The notes beneath the pieces are model-generated. The model saw only the letters and a program-made list of their open reading frames with translations, searched no databases and was not told where the DNA came from. Below are positions 9,836-18,564 of a stretch of DNA of 64,000 nucleotides, one piece after another (the first letter of the stretch is position 1; the number at the start of each line of letters is the position of its first letter). The DNA comes from Paraburkholderia sp. FT54. GTDB taxonomy: Bacteria; Pseudomonadota; Gammaproteobacteria; Burkholderiales; Burkholderiaceae. The translations under genes were made by a program, and so were the position numbers. The stretch lies in assembly GCF_031585635.1 (NCBI RefSeq), contig NZ_CP134195.1:2418001-2482000 (forward strand), written 5' to 3'.

Positions 9836-9851
9836 CTGTTCATACATACAG
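9836..9851 (+). promoter_or_regulatory. LexA (SOS) box 2
   Basis: CTGTTCATACATACAG begins exactly 20 bp after box 1 and ends 7 bp before the lexA ATG. The spacing of about two helical turns places both boxes on one face of DNA, as in other double-box lexA promoters. Confidence 0.9.
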
Positions 9852-9858
9852 TGGCGCC

Positions 9859-10509
9859 ATGACCAAACTCACCGCACGACAGCAGCAGGTTTTCGATCTG
9901 ATCCGCCGGGCTATCGAACGCACCGGCTTTCCGCCCACCCGCGCGGAGATCGCCGCCGAGCTGGGTTTCAGCTCGGCCAACTCGGCAGAAGAGCATCTGC
10001 GCGCGCTCGCTCGCAAGGGCGTGATCGAACTCGCGGCCGGCGCGTCGCGCGGCATTCGCCTGCTGGCCGGCCCGGAAGATTCGCCGTACCAGTTCACGTT
10101 GCCGCACGCCAGCATCATGCAACTGTCGCTGCCGCTGATCGGACGGGTGGCCGCGGGCAGTCCGATTCTCGCGCAGGAACATATCTCGCAGCACTACGCG
10201 TGCGACCCGGCGCTGTTCTCGAGCAAGCCCGATTACCTGCTCAAGGTGCGCGGACTGTCCATGCGCGACGCGGGCATCTTCGACGGCGACCTGCTCGCGG
10301 TGCAAAAGCGCAGCGAAGCCAAAGACGGCCAGATCATCATTGCCCGGCTGGGCGACGACGTCACGGTCAAGCGCCTGAAGCGCCGGCCGAACGGGCTCGA
10401 ACTGATCGCCGAGAACCCCGATTACGAAAACATCTTCGTTGAAACCGGCAGTGCGGAGTTCGCGCTGGAAGGCATCGCCGTGGGGCTCATTCGCCCCGGC
10501 GAGTTTTGA
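9859..10509 (+). CDS. lexA: LexA repressor, SOS response
   Basis: 216 aa. The N-terminal winged helix has [19 protein letters not shown] and [17 protein letters not shown], then the autoprotease domain: cleavage site VAAG (Ala99-Gly100), catalytic Ser134 in RGLSMRDAG, and Lys171 in DVTVKRLKR. RecA-stimulated self-cleavage lifts repression of DNA repair genes. I chose ATG 9859, directly after SOS box 2, over an in-frame start 60 bp upstream that would put both operators inside the coding region. Confidence 0.97.
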   Translation: MTKLTARQQQVFDLIRRAIERTGFPPTRAEIAAELGFSSANSAEEHLRALARKGVIELAAGASRGIRLLAGPEDSPYQFTLPHASIMQLSLPLIGRVAAGSPILAQEHISQHYACDPALFSSKPDYLLKVRGLSMRDAGIFDGDLLAVQKRSEAKDGQIIIARLGDDVTVKRLKRRPNGLELIAENPDYENIFVETGSAEFALEGIAVGLIRPGEF

Positions 10510-10581
10510 CCCTCCCGCTCGTTCGACAAAATAAAACGCCGCGCCAACGCCGCATCAACGCTGCATTGTCTGGAGAGTCTC

Positions 10582-10926
10582 ATGGAACGTCTTGCCCGCC
10601 TGCTGCCCTTTCGCCAGTTCGGTCGTCTGCGCCATCTTCGCAAGCTGGTACCCTGCTCATTGATCGAGGCGGCCACGCTCAGCACGCCGTCGCTGTTCGA
10701 TTCGCCCGACGCTGTGCCGAGCCTGCCGTCGTCGTTGCCGGCGTTTGCCCGCGTGTCGTTGAATTCGGGTTTGAATACGGCTGAACCGGCGCGTCGCGCA
10801 CCGGTGCGTGTTTATCACGGACCGTCGCGTCTCATCATGGTCGGCACGATGGAAGCCGTATGCCGCATGATCGACCGCTGCATCGCCGACGAGGCCAACG
10901 TGCATGGCGCGGTATTCGAGTCTTGA
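10582..10926 (+). CDS. Small hypothetical protein downstream of lexA
   Basis: 114 aa, family not recognised. The N-terminus is basic (MERLARLLPFRQFGRLRHLRK) and the middle is Ser/Pro/Ala-rich and probably disordered. The C-terminal 40 residues look folded: VRVYHGPSRLIMVGTMEAVC and RMIDRCIADEANVHGAVFES. The ATG follows GGAGAG in the 12-bp string TGGAGAGTCTCA, which recurs before the next gene. It lies 72 bp after lexA on the same strand with no clear terminator, so it may be part of the lexA transcript and SOS-inducible. It is not SulA by any motif I can see. Confidence 0.6.
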   Translation: MERLARLLPFRQFGRLRHLRKLVPCSLIEAATLSTPSLFDSPDAVPSLPSSLPAFARVSLNSGLNTAEPARRAPVRVYHGPSRLIMVGTMEAVCRMIDRCIADEANVHGAVFES

Positions 10927-11044
10927 TCTGTCTTGATGGCACTCGGCGAGTCTTGAACCGGACGGCAAGAGATTGCATTGCGTGGGATCGTTTTCGCGTG
11001 GCCGCGGTCCACGTTAGATCACACCTGATGGAGAGTCTCACTCG

Positions 11045-11713
11045 ATGGCAGTTCCGCAACTTACCAAAAGCGGCACCAAGGGCGGTGCTACCCGGCCGCT
11101 GATCATCACGCTGATCGTGATTGTAGTCATCGCCGCGCTGGGGTTCGCTTACGCGTCACCGTACATCGCGCTGAACAATCTCAAACGCGCTGCCGACGCG
11201 CGCGACGCGCAAACCGTCAATCAATACGTTGATTTCCCCGCATTGCGTGAGAGCCTGAAGCAGCAGGTCGCCGGCTTGCTGACGCGCCGGCTTGACGCGC
11301 ATGGCAACGGGAATCCGTTGGCCGCGATTGGCGCGATGATCGGCGTCGCGTTGATTGGTCCGCTCGTGGATGCCTATGCCACACCGGACGGCGTGGCGGC
11401 CTTGCTGAACGGCATGCCGCCGCGCGGCGATCCGGGCGAGCGGCCGCCCGCGCCGCCCGCCGCGAACAATCCGCCGGACGCCGCTGCGACTTCGCCCGCG
11501 CCAGCGCCGGCAGCGCCCACGGCCGGCAACGCACCCAATGGCAATGCCAACGCCGCGCCACCACAACCGCCGCAAACCACGGCGGGCTATCGCGGCATCA
11601 ACGAGTTCGTGGTCACCTACCAGCATGGCGCCGGCGACGCGCATTACTCGGCGATTTTTCAGCGCGAGGGTGCATTTACCTGGAAGCTGGCCGCGGTCAA
11701 CCTTAACGAGTGA
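11045..11713 (+). CDS. DUF2939 membrane-anchored protein
   Basis: 222 aa. One N-terminal membrane segment (about residues 19-38, LIITLIVIVVIAALGFAY) is followed by SPYIALNNLKRAADARDAQT, the start of the DUF2939 domain. A Pro/Ala/Asn-rich low-complexity linker runs from about 118 to 175, and a C-terminal piece reads FVVTYQHGAGDAHYSAIFQR. The bulk probably faces the periplasm. Function is unknown. GGAGAG precedes the ATG. Confidence 0.75.
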   Translation: MAVPQLTKSGTKGGATRPLIITLIVIVVIAALGFAYASPYIALNNLKRAADARDAQTVNQYVDFPALRESLKQQVAGLLTRRLDAHGNGNPLAAIGAMIGVALIGPLVDAYATPDGVAALLNGMPPRGDPGERPPAPPAANNPPDAAATSPAPAPAAPTAGNAPNGNANAAPPQPPQTTAGYRGINEFVVTYQHGAGDAHYSAIFQREGAFTWKLAAVNLNE

Positions 11714-11866
11714 TCACGGGACGTCCGCTTTGTTTGGCGCGGCATCATCTGGCCGCGCCAATTCCCGGAGAGTCGTGCGACGACTCCATTGCGACGTCAA
11801 AGCCACCCGCCCAATGTCGTCAGGCCGAGGCCATTAGTCAGCCGCGCTGCAAACGACCACCACCCG

Positions 11867-12331
11867 TCAAGCCGCCACTTGCTGCTGTTCCTGCGCGGAA
11901 GAACAGGCCACCAGAATGCTGCACGAGACACGGTCGAGTAGCGGCGTATTGCCCGCACCCATCCACCAGCGCGACAAACCCGTGCGGCAGCGGTGGCCGA
12001 CCACGACCAGGTCGACATGCAATTCATTGGCGAGGTTCGCGATCTCGTCGATCGGATGACCGAATGCGAAATGCCCCTGTGCGGTAACGCCTCGCTCGGT
12101 GAGCCAGTCCACGCCTTCCTGCAGGATGTCGCGTGCGGTCTTCTCGAAACTGCCGCACGCCACATCGGTCAGCAGGCCCGCGCTTTGCGCGATACTCGAA
12201 CGCATGTCGACCACCGACAACAAGTGCGTTTCCGCTTTCAGATCCAACGCCAGGTCGGCGCCGCAGCGTAGTGCTTTGCGGCCTTCGCGCGAGCCGTCGT
12301 AGCACAGCAGGATCTTCTGGTAGCTCGCCAT
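11867..12331 (-). CDS. Universal stress protein, UspA family
   Basis: 154 aa, one Usp domain. It starts MASYQKILLCYDGSREGRKAL, with the alpha/beta core ending in DLVVVGHRCRTGLSRWWMG and a C-terminal VSCSILVACS strand. The ATP-binding consensus G-2X-G-9X-G(S/T) is only partly kept (GHRCRTG...GAGN), so nucleotide binding is uncertain. It is monocistronic, on the minus strand. Confidence 0.88.
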   Translation of the reverse strand: MASYQKILLCYDGSREGRKALRCGADLALDLKAETHLLSVVDMRSSIAQSAGLLTDVACGSFEKTARDILQEGVDWLTERGVTAQGHFAFGHPIDEIANLANELHVDLVVVGHRCRTGLSRWWMGAGNTPLLDRVSCSILVACSSAQEQQQVAA

Positions 12332-12619
12332 GATTTTCTCCCTTCGCGCGGGACGCGCGATCTGAATTAATCATGGTGCGCCGCAATTCAGGTTGCAAGG
12401 GATGGAAAACGCTAACTGCGCGCTCACTGCATCTCAACGACGCCCTAAACAGGTGCGCGCGCTGCCCGGGGTCGCACGCATGCCAATGCCGCAGTGCACT
12501 AAAACCCGTTACGGACTGTCGGGCGCGGACCAACACCGTCCTGCCGATGCCCTAGAATAGGCGGCCTTCCCGGCCATTCGCGTCATTCACGTCTTTTCCC
12601 CCGGAGACTCGTTCGATCC

Positions 12620-13534
12620 ATGCCCGAAGCCGCCATCGAATTTCATCAGGTCAGAAAAAGCTACGGCGAGAAAACAGTGGTCGACGGACTGTCGTTCCAT
12701 GTCAACGCCGGCGAATGCTTTGGCCTGCTCGGCCCGAACGGCGCCGGCAAGACCACCACGTTGCGCATGCTGCTCGGCATTGCGGCGCCGGATGCGGGCG
12801 TGATCCGTCTGTGCGGCGAGCCGATCCCCGGCCGCGCGCGCGTGGCGCGAGCGCGCGTCGGCGTGGTGCCGCAGTTCGACAATCTCGATCCCGACTTCAC
12901 GGTGCGCGAGAATCTGCTCGTGTTCGGCCGCTACTTCGGTTTGAGCGCCGCGCAATGCCGTGCGATGGTGCCGTCGCTGCTCGAATTCGCGCGTCTCGAA
13001 AGCAAGGCGGACGCGCGGGTGAGCGAGCTGTCCGGCGGCATGAAGCGGCGCCTCACGCTGGCGCGCGCGCTCGTCAACGACCCCGACGTGCTGATCATGG
13101 ACGAGCCGACCACCGGCCTCGATCCTCAGGCGCGGCATCTCATCTGGGAGCGGCTGCGCTCGTTGCTCGCGCGCGGCAAGACCATTCTGCTGACCACGCA
13201 CTTCATGGAAGAAGCCGAACGGCTCTGCCACCGGCTGTGCGTGATCGAGGAAGGGCGCAAGATCGCGGAAGGCGCGCCGAGCGCATTGATCGCTTCCGAG
13301 ATCGGTTGCGATGTGATCGAGATCTTCGGACCCGATCCGGTGGCCTTGCGCGATGAACTGGCGCCGCTTGTCGAGCGCACCGAGATCAGCGGCGAGACGC
13401 TGTTCTGCTATGTCAACGACGCCCAGCCCGTGCATGCGCGGCTCAAGCAGCGCGCGGATCTGCGCTATCTGCATCGACCGGCGAATCTGGAGGATGTGTT
13501 CCTGCGGCTCACCGGGCGCGAGATGCAGGATTGA
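12620..13534 (+). CDS. NodI-like ABC transporter ATP-binding protein
   Basis: 304 aa. Walker [13 protein letters not shown] (about residues 35-46), signature [15 protein letters not shown] and Walker [15 protein letters not shown], with a C-terminal extension like that of the ABC-2/DrrA-NodI class. Burkholderia genomes commonly annotate this pair as nodI/nodJ, from the lipooligosaccharide (Nod factor) exporters of rhizobia. There are no nod biosynthesis genes here, so the substrate is unknown. The partner permease starts 68 bp downstream. Confidence 0.88.
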   Translation: MPEAAIEFHQVRKSYGEKTVVDGLSFHVNAGECFGLLGPNGAGKTTTLRMLLGIAAPDAGVIRLCGEPIPGRARVARARVGVVPQFDNLDPDFTVRENLLVFGRYFGLSAAQCRAMVPSLLEFARLESKADARVSELSGGMKRRLTLARALVNDPDVLIMDEPTTGLDPQARHLIWERLRSLLARGKTILLTTHFMEEAERLCHRLCVIEEGRKIAEGAPSALIASEIGCDVIEIFGPDPVALRDELAPLVERTEISGETLFCYVNDAQPVHARLKQRADLRYLHRPANLEDVFLRLTGREMQD

Positions 13535-13601
13535 AGGCCCACCGAGACCGGCATCGTACGCAGCGCTAGCGCTATAAACAGGACACCGCACGAGACACGC
13601 A

Positions 13602-14429
13602 ATGGACGCACGCACTTACGAACCCCCGGGTGATACGCCGTCGAAACAGGAAGCCTTCGGCGCCTTTCCCGCGAACGCAAGCAACTGGATCGCCGTGTGG
13701 CGCCGCAATTATCTGGTGTGGAAAAAGCTCGCGATCGCCTCGATGTTCGGCAATCTGGCTGATCCCATGATCTATCTGTTCGGCCTCGGCTTCGGGCTGG
13801 GGCTGATGGTCGGCCAGGTCGACGGCGTGTCGTATATCGCGTTTCTCGCGGCGGGGACGGTGGCCTCGAGCGTGATGATGTCGGCGAGTTTCGAGTCGAT
13901 GTATTCGGGGTTCTCGCGCATGCATGTGCAGCGCACCTGGGAAGCGATCATGCATACGCCGCTGACGCTCGGCGACATCGTGCTCGGCGAGGTGATATGG
14001 GCAGCCAGCAAATCGGTGCTCTCCGGCGCGGCGATCATGCTGGTGGCGGGCGCGTTGGGCTACGCGAATTTTCCGTCGATGCTGCTGGCGTTGCCGGTCA
14101 TCGTATTGACCGGGCTCGCGTTCGCGAGCATCGCGATGGTCGTGACGGCGCTCGCACCCTCGTACGACTTCTTCATGTTTTACCAGACGCTGGTGTTGAC
14201 GCCGATGCTGTTGTTATCCGGCGTGTTCTTTCCGGTGTCGCAATTGCCCGCCGTAGCGCGGGGCGTCACCCAGGTGTTGCCGTTGGCGCATGCCGTCGAC
14301 TTGATGCGGCCCGCCATGCTGGGTCGGCCTGTCGACAATGCGTGGTTGCATGTGGCCGTGCTGGCGGCCTATGCGGTGGGCGGGTTTGTCGTTGCAGCGA
14401 TTCTGTTCCGGCGCAGGATGATGAAGTAG
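13602..14429 (+). CDS. NodJ-like ABC-2 transporter permease
   Basis: 275 aa with about six membrane segments and the ABC-2 layout. Features are [20 protein letters not shown] near the start, [39 protein letters not shown], and the [18 protein letters not shown] loop near the end. It forms an exporter with the preceding ATPase. Its function may be lipo-oligosaccharide or another surface molecule; nothing in the sequence decides this. Confidence 0.87.
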   Translation: MDARTYEPPGDTPSKQEAFGAFPANASNWIAVWRRNYLVWKKLAIASMFGNLADPMIYLFGLGFGLGLMVGQVDGVSYIAFLAAGTVASSVMMSASFESMYSGFSRMHVQRTWEAIMHTPLTLGDIVLGEVIWAASKSVLSGAAIMLVAGALGYANFPSMLLALPVIVLTGLAFASIAMVVTALAPSYDFFMFYQTLVLTPMLLLSGVFFPVSQLPAVARGVTQVLPLAHAVDLMRPAMLGRPVDNAWLHVAVLAAYAVGGFVVAAILFRRRMMK

Positions 14430-14440
14430 GTTCGGGCCAC

Positions 14441-14476
14441 AGGCGCTGACATCGGCAAAGCGTCCGGTCAGCGCCT
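14441..14476. terminator. Hairpin between convergent genes
   Basis: AGGCGCTGAC (14441-14450) pairs perfectly with GTCAGCGCCT (14467-14476) across a 16-nt loop. It lies between the NodJ-like gene (+) and a hypothetical gene (-). There is no U-run, so the strength is unclear. Confidence 0.5.
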
Positions 14477-14494
14477 GCCGCACATCAATCCTGC

Positions 14495-14917
14495 TCAGTC
14501 CTCGTCATCCGTCCACGGAATATCCACGTCGGAAATAAAGGCCACCGTCGCGAACGGCCCGCCGTCCTGGCGCCCGATCTTGCCGTCGGCGCGCTGCCAC
14601 TCGACCCGGAACACCGTGCCCGGATCGTCGGCGATCAGGCGGACCGTGCGCACTTCGTCCGGATCGGCTTCTTCGACCGGACCGTCGAGCGAGATCTGCA
14701 GTTCCTGAGGCCACAGCCCATCGGCCGGATCGTAGATCTTGTCGCCGTCGGGAATCAGCGTGAAGGCTTCCACGCCGATCGTCGCCGACGCGTCCACGAT
14801 CATCTTGCCCAGCGCGCGCAGCAATGCCGTGGCCCGCGCCGAATTCGCCTGACGGATGGCCAGATCCCCGCGCGTCAGCGCCTGCTCAAGTTTTGGGTTT
14901 GTTTTTTGTTGCGCCAT
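14495..14917 (-). CDS. Hypothetical protein
   Basis: 140 aa, acidic, with no membrane segment or signal peptide. It starts MAQQKTNPKLEQALTRGDLA and ends VAFISDVDIPWTDDED. The pattern reads as a small cytoplasmic alpha/beta protein with an LRALGKMIVDASATIG helix. I do not recognise the family. Coding character is good on this strand, and the frame is flanked by a hairpin downstream and decayed DNA upstream. Confidence 0.7.
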   Translation of the reverse strand: MAQQKTNPKLEQALTRGDLAIRQANSARATALLRALGKMIVDASATIGVEAFTLIPDGDKIYDPADGLWPQELQISLDGPVEEADPDEVRTVRLIADDPGTVFRVEWQRADGKIGRQDGGPFATVAFISDVDIPWTDDED

Positions 14918-15285
14918 TCGATGTCCTGAGTCCTATCGCTCCGTTGTGGACGACGCGCCGCATCGAGCACGCGCCGCTCTCCATTTTTCGGGCTGAATGC
15001 TACCACCGGTGTCCCTCAGAGGTACGTCCTCCAAGAGACGTCCTCCAAGAGCGTGCACTGCAGCATTGCCAACCGCGCACTTCAGCAGTTCCAGCGCCTT
15101 CAGCCCTCCCCGTCCACCACAGTTTAGGTCGTGATTCGCGATCCGGCTGGGACATTTGCCTTTCATCTCGTAGTGCATGGATCGCTATCGCACACACGCC
15201 GCCCTCGTGGCTCGTGGTGCGCCGGTGGTGGCAAACGTTGTCCTGCCGCGTTGGCGTCCTCTGGATTTTCCGTGCCCTGCCGCCG
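14918..15285. other. Non-coding or decayed stretch
   Basis: I see no gene here. Open frames are Arg/Ser/Cys-rich shadows. Two near-repeats of CCTCCAAGAG with CGTCCTCCAAGAG lie around 15025-15055. It borders pseudogene remnants and is probably the leftover of a lost gene neighbourhood. Confidence 0.45.
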
Positions 15286-15575
15286 TCAGCGCCTGGTCCT
15301 GCCGCGCTTTCGAGCGGTCTTCGACGCAGCGGCATCCGCCTGCTTCGCGCCGGCGATTTCCACGATCAGATGATCGCGGAAGGCCCTCGCCGATGGCGGC
15401 AGTTCACGTCCCGCCATGGTCTGCACTGCATGCTGCGCTGACACATCTGCGGATGCGTCAGCCGCATCACGACGACGCCCTCGCCGGCATAACGATCGCG
15501 CACGGACAGCAGGCCCGTGAACATGATCGCGCCGGACTTCTGCGCGTAGCGATACATCGCGCCGCTGTTGTTGCA
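15286..15575 (-). pseudogene. LysR-family regulator, 3' remnant with frameshift
   Basis: Read on the minus strand from 15575, the frame gives NNSGAMYRYAQKSGAIMFTG and then LSVRDRYAGEG, a LysR effector-domain C-terminal region. Near 15426 the frame breaks. The expected SMQVQTMAGR is restored by adding one G (CAGTGCAG for CAGGTGCAG). The second frame then continues QTMAGRELPPSARAFRDHLI to a stop near 15286. The N-terminal two thirds, including the HTH, are missing. The truncated edge meets an MFS remnant at 15575-15580. Confidence 0.75.
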
Positions 15576-15577
15576 TC

Positions 15578-15733
15578 GGCGTGACGGTGTTCGGCGGCTT
15601 TGCGCCGTTCGTGATTACCTGGCTGATCGATGCAAGCGGCAATAAGCTCCCGCCCGGGTTCTATCTGATGTTCTGTGCGGTGGCGAGTTTGCTGGCGCTT
15701 CAGGCCGTGCGCGGGAAGTTGAACTTGCGCTGA
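15578..15733 (+). pseudogene. MFS transporter (MHS-type), C-terminal remnant
   Basis: About 51 codons, beginning near GTG 15581 and ending TGA 15731-15733, read VTVFGGFAPFVITWLID, then ASGNKLPPGFYLMF, then a final hydrophobic helix and KLNLR. This is the penultimate and last membrane segment of a metabolite:H+ symporter-like protein (FGGFAPF...TWLI...G...P.FY). The other 350 or so residues are absent, and no start or ribosome site fits. It is the divergent neighbour of the LysR remnant. Confidence 0.75.
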
Positions 15734-15806
15734 GCGCGCGGTGGCCAGGCTACTCGCGTTCTATGCCGTGCGCAGGAAATTGAAAATCCGCTGAGGGCGC
15801 AGTGGC
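15683..15806. repeat. Degenerate tandem duplication of the MFS gene end
   Basis: The 42-bp block at 15704-15745 (from GCCGTGCGCGGGAAGTTGAA) recurs at 15765-15806 with about 7 mismatches, a period of 61 bp. Upstream flanks also match (TGGCGCTTCAGGCC against TCGCGTTCTATGCC). A third, weaker copy of GTGCGCGGAA...TTGA starts near 15807. It is an old duplication now diverging. Confidence 0.65.
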
Positions 15807-15966
15807 GTGCGCGGAACATTGATAATCGGCCAAAGAGCGGGCCAACGCGGCTGCTTCGCAGAAGCGAAGCGTGAACCGCCTGTGAGCGCCCCGGCCACAA
15901 CGCCGGGGCTACACCACTCGCGCATGATTCGAACCGAACCCGAAGCACGCGCTCAACGCTGATACA

Positions 15967-17019
15967 TCAAGGCGCCGGATTCGGCTGCAACTCGTGCAGC
16001 GCGTCGATTTCCGCGAGCACTTCCGGCGCGAGTTTCACCTCGACGCTGGCGATGTTTTCCTTCAACTGATCGAGCGAGGTCGCACCGATCAGATTGCTGG
16101 TCACGAACGGCCGGCTATTGACGAACGCAAGCGCGAATTGCGCGGGCGACAAACCGTGACGCCTGGCCAGCTCGACGTAACGCGTAATCGCCTGCACCGC
16201 CTGCGGCTTGCTGTAGCGCTTAAAGCGCTCGAACAGCGAGATGCGGGCGCCGGCCGGACGCGCACCGCCTTCGTACTTGCCCGACAGCCAGCCGAAAGCC
16301 AGCGGCGAATAAGCCAGCAAGCCGATGTTGTCGTGATGCGCGTACTCGGACAGACCGACTTCGTACGTGCGATTCACGAGACTGTACGGATTCTGAATGC
16401 TGACGATGCGCGGCAAGCCGAGCTTTTCAGCGGCGCGCAGAAACTGCGCGACGCCCCACGGCGTTTCGTTCGACACGCCGACGTGACGCACCTTCCCCGC
16501 CTTGACGAATTCCGCGAGCACTGACAGCGTCTCTTCGATCGGCACCGTATAGGCGTCGTCGACCCACGGATACGCCGGACGGCCGAACGTCATCGTGCTG
16601 CGATCCGGCCAGTGCAGCTGATAAAGATCGACGTAATCCGTTTGCAGGCGCTTGAGGCTGTCGTTGAGCGCTTCGGTCAGATTCTTGCGGTCGAACTGAT
16701 TGCCTTCGCCACGAATATGGGTCGGGTTGTGCGGTTGACGCGCCGGGCCGGCGATCTTGGTGGCGAGCACGATTTTCTCGCGCGCGCTGCGATGCTGCGC
16801 GAGCCATGTGCCGATGAAGCGCTCCGTCGAACCCTGCGTCTCGGCACGCGGCGGCACCGGGTACATTTCAGCGGTGTCGATCAGATTGACGCCGTGATCG
16901 AGTGCGTAATCGATCTGCGCGTGCGCTTCCTGCTCCGTGTTCTGCTCGCCCCACGTCATGGTGCCGAGACCGATCAGGCTGACCTGCACATCGGAATCGC
17001 CGAGTCTGCGGTAATCCAT
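15967..17019 (-). CDS. tas: NADP(H)-dependent aldo-keto reductase, Tas-like
   Basis: 350 aa. It starts MDYRRLGDSDVQVSLIGLGT, then MTWGEQNTEQEAHAQIDYAL and the catalytic-Tyr segment DTAEMYPVPPRAETQGSTE, which are diagnostic of the Tas subgroup. The NADP-binding end reads FVTSNLIGATSLDQLKENI. It reduces carbonyls; the physiological substrate of Tas is not settled. The open frame extends 255 bp further upstream, but 17019 is the family start. It lies alone on the minus strand. Confidence 0.92.
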   Translation of the reverse strand: MDYRRLGDSDVQVSLIGLGTMTWGEQNTEQEAHAQIDYALDHGVNLIDTAEMYPVPPRAETQGSTERFIGTWLAQHRSAREKIVLATKIAGPARQPHNPTHIRGEGNQFDRKNLTEALNDSLKRLQTDYVDLYQLHWPDRSTMTFGRPAYPWVDDAYTVPIEETLSVLAEFVKAGKVRHVGVSNETPWGVAQFLRAAEKLGLPRIVSIQNPYSLVNRTYEVGLSEYAHHDNIGLLAYSPLAFGWLSGKYEGGARPAGARISLFERFKRYSKPQAVQAITRYVELARRHGLSPAQFALAFVNSRPFVTSNLIGATSLDQLKENIASVEVKLAPEVLAEIDALHELQPNPAP

Positions 17020-17184
17020 CGAACTTGTCCTGTTGATTGATTGAACGAAAAACGCAGACGTTACCACGCCCGCGTGAGCTCTGCTGCGCACGCTAAAATG
17101 CGGTTCCAGCGGGCGCCGCCCGTTTTTCCACACATCAGCGCGCTGCCGCGGTGACTTCGCGGTTTCCCCGCGTCCCCTTTTGCG

Positions 17185-17397
17185 ATGAACCCTGAACATC
17201 TCGAACTGCTCGTCACGCGCATCATGCCTTACGGGAAATATAAGGGCCGCGTGATTGCGGACCTGCCCGGTCATTATCTAAACTGGTTCGCTAGTCAAGG
17301 CTTCCCGCCGGGCGAAATCGGCCGATTGCTGGCCTTGATGCACGAGATCGATCACAACGGTTTGAAGTCGCTGCTCGAGCCTTTGCGCAAGCGCTGA
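17185..17397 (+). CDS. DUF3820 family small protein
   Basis: 70 aa, full length for the family. MPYGKYKGRVIADLPGHYLN and WFASQGFPPGEIGRLLALMH are the DUF3820 core, also seen fused to exonucleases elsewhere. No membrane segment. The function is unknown; a nucleic-acid role is suggested only by fusions. It is divergent from tas, with a 165-bp shared upstream region. Confidence 0.88.
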   Translation: MNPEHLELLVTRIMPYGKYKGRVIADLPGHYLNWFASQGFPPGEIGRLLALMHEIDHNGLKSLLEPLRKR

Positions 17398-17604
17398 TCG
17401 CCTCGCGGTGAAAGCGGCGTGAAGCACTGTGAATCATGGATGAAAGCTGCGCCGCAGGCATCGTGCAAGCAATGCCGGCCTGTACAAATTTATACAGTCT
17501 TTTGCTTGTACGTTGCCGTCTGAATGGACTTTAATCCACGTAGGTCTTCGCGCGAACCCCCGTGGTTCGTGCCATCATCCGCATGTCATCTTGTCTGTCT
17601 GTCC

Positions 17605-17850
17605 ATGTCTGAATTCAGCTTGTCCGCGCTGCTCGAATTTATCGGCCACGACCTGTCGCCCGTGCGGGCGGTCATCGTATTCTTTTTGATCGGCTACCTC
17701 GTCGTCGGGCTGCCGGTGCATTTCCGCCAGGGCGCCGCATCTCGCGACATCTGGGGTACCGCCGCCGGCGTGACCATGGCCGCGATCTACGCGGCGTTCA
17801 TCATCGGCGTGTATCCGGCTCTGCATCATTCAGCCGGGTTGTTGCGGTGA
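17605..17850 (+). CDS. Small membrane protein, hypothetical
   Basis: 81 aa. Two predicted membrane segments: VRAVIVFFLIGYLVVGLPVH (about residues 20-39) and DIWGTAAGVTMAAIYAAFII (about 48-67). I chose ATG 17605 (MSEFSLSALLEF) over an upstream start because the 27 added residues are Arg/Cys/Ser-rich and shadow-like. Family not recognised. Confidence 0.65.
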   Translation: MSEFSLSALLEFIGHDLSPVRAVIVFFLIGYLVVGLPVHFRQGAASRDIWGTAAGVTMAAIYAAFIIGVYPALHHSAGLLR

Positions 17851-18024
17851 CGCAAAGCCGTTTCGAACTGGCTTCAAAACGTGCCGTGCACGTGCGTGCC
17901 TGCGCTCGACGCGCATCACCCCCGAGAAATCGAACGGTATAGCGATACGTCGCGGGCGGAGTGAAAAACCTGCGCGAGCGGCACCGTGCTGCGCGTGGCT
18001 TGCCGGGCTTCGTGACGAAGCGCG

Positions 18025-18564
18025 CTAGCTGCCCAGATACCCTGTCGCGACCAGATGCGCGAGCAGGCGGTCGACGGATTCGTCGACCGGCATCCGGTCA
18101 GTCTCGATCACGACATCGGACGTCAGCGGCGCTTCGAAAGGTCCGGAAATCCCCGTGAAATGCGGGATCTCGCCGCGCCGCGCGCGAGCGTAGAGTCCTT
18201 TGGCATCGCGAGCTTCGCAGACTTGCAGCGGGGCCTTCACGAACACTTCGACGAAACCGTCGCCGACGATTTCGCGCGCCAAGCGCCGATGCCGATGCTC
18301 CGGCGAGATCACCGCGGCAATCACGATAAAGCCCTGCTGCATGAAGAGCGCGGCGACGTGTGCGACTCGCCGCAGGTTTTCCGTGCGGTCCTCGGGCGTG
18401 AAGCCGAGGTCGGCGTTCAGTCCGCGCCGCAACACGTCGCCATCGAGCACGATCGCGGCATGTCCCGCTTCCTTCAGCCGCTCATACAAGGCGTTGGCCA
18501 GCGTCGATTTGCCGGCGCCGGAAAGTCCCGTCATCCATATCACGGCACCGCGGCACGCGCTCAT
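18025..18564 (-). CDS. cysC: Adenylylsulfate (APS) kinase
   Basis: 179 aa, the full size of a stand-alone CysC. Walker A is GLSGAGKST (residues 13-21). Other marks are [20 protein letters not shown] and RENLRR-type helix ([14 protein letters not shown]), [17 protein letters not shown], and [20 protein letters not shown]. It phosphorylates APS to PAPS, the universal sulfate donor. The ATG overlaps the stop of the upstream sulfotransferase gene (ATGA), so the two are coupled. This suggests a dedicated PAPS supply rather than cysteine synthesis. Confidence 0.94.
   Translation of the reverse strand: MSACRGAVIWMTGLSGAGKSTLANALYERLKEAGHAAIVLDGDVLRRGLNADLGFTPEDRTENLRRVAHVAALFMQQGFIVIAAVISPEHRHRRLAREIVGDGFVEVFVKAPLQVCEARDAKGLYARARRGEIPHFTGISGPFEAPLTSDVVIETDRMPVDESVDRLLAHLVATGYLGS

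Larger units (their letters stand above)
9546..9858. promoter_or_regulatory. Divergent promoter region of sbp and lexA
   Basis: This 313-bp region holds no gene. The sbp-proximal half (about 9640-9710) is unusually AT-rich for this genome, with runs such as ATTAAAAATAATG. That fits a CysB-activated promoter reading left, but I cannot define a CysB site. The lexA-proximal end holds two SOS boxes, listed separately. Confidence 0.6.
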
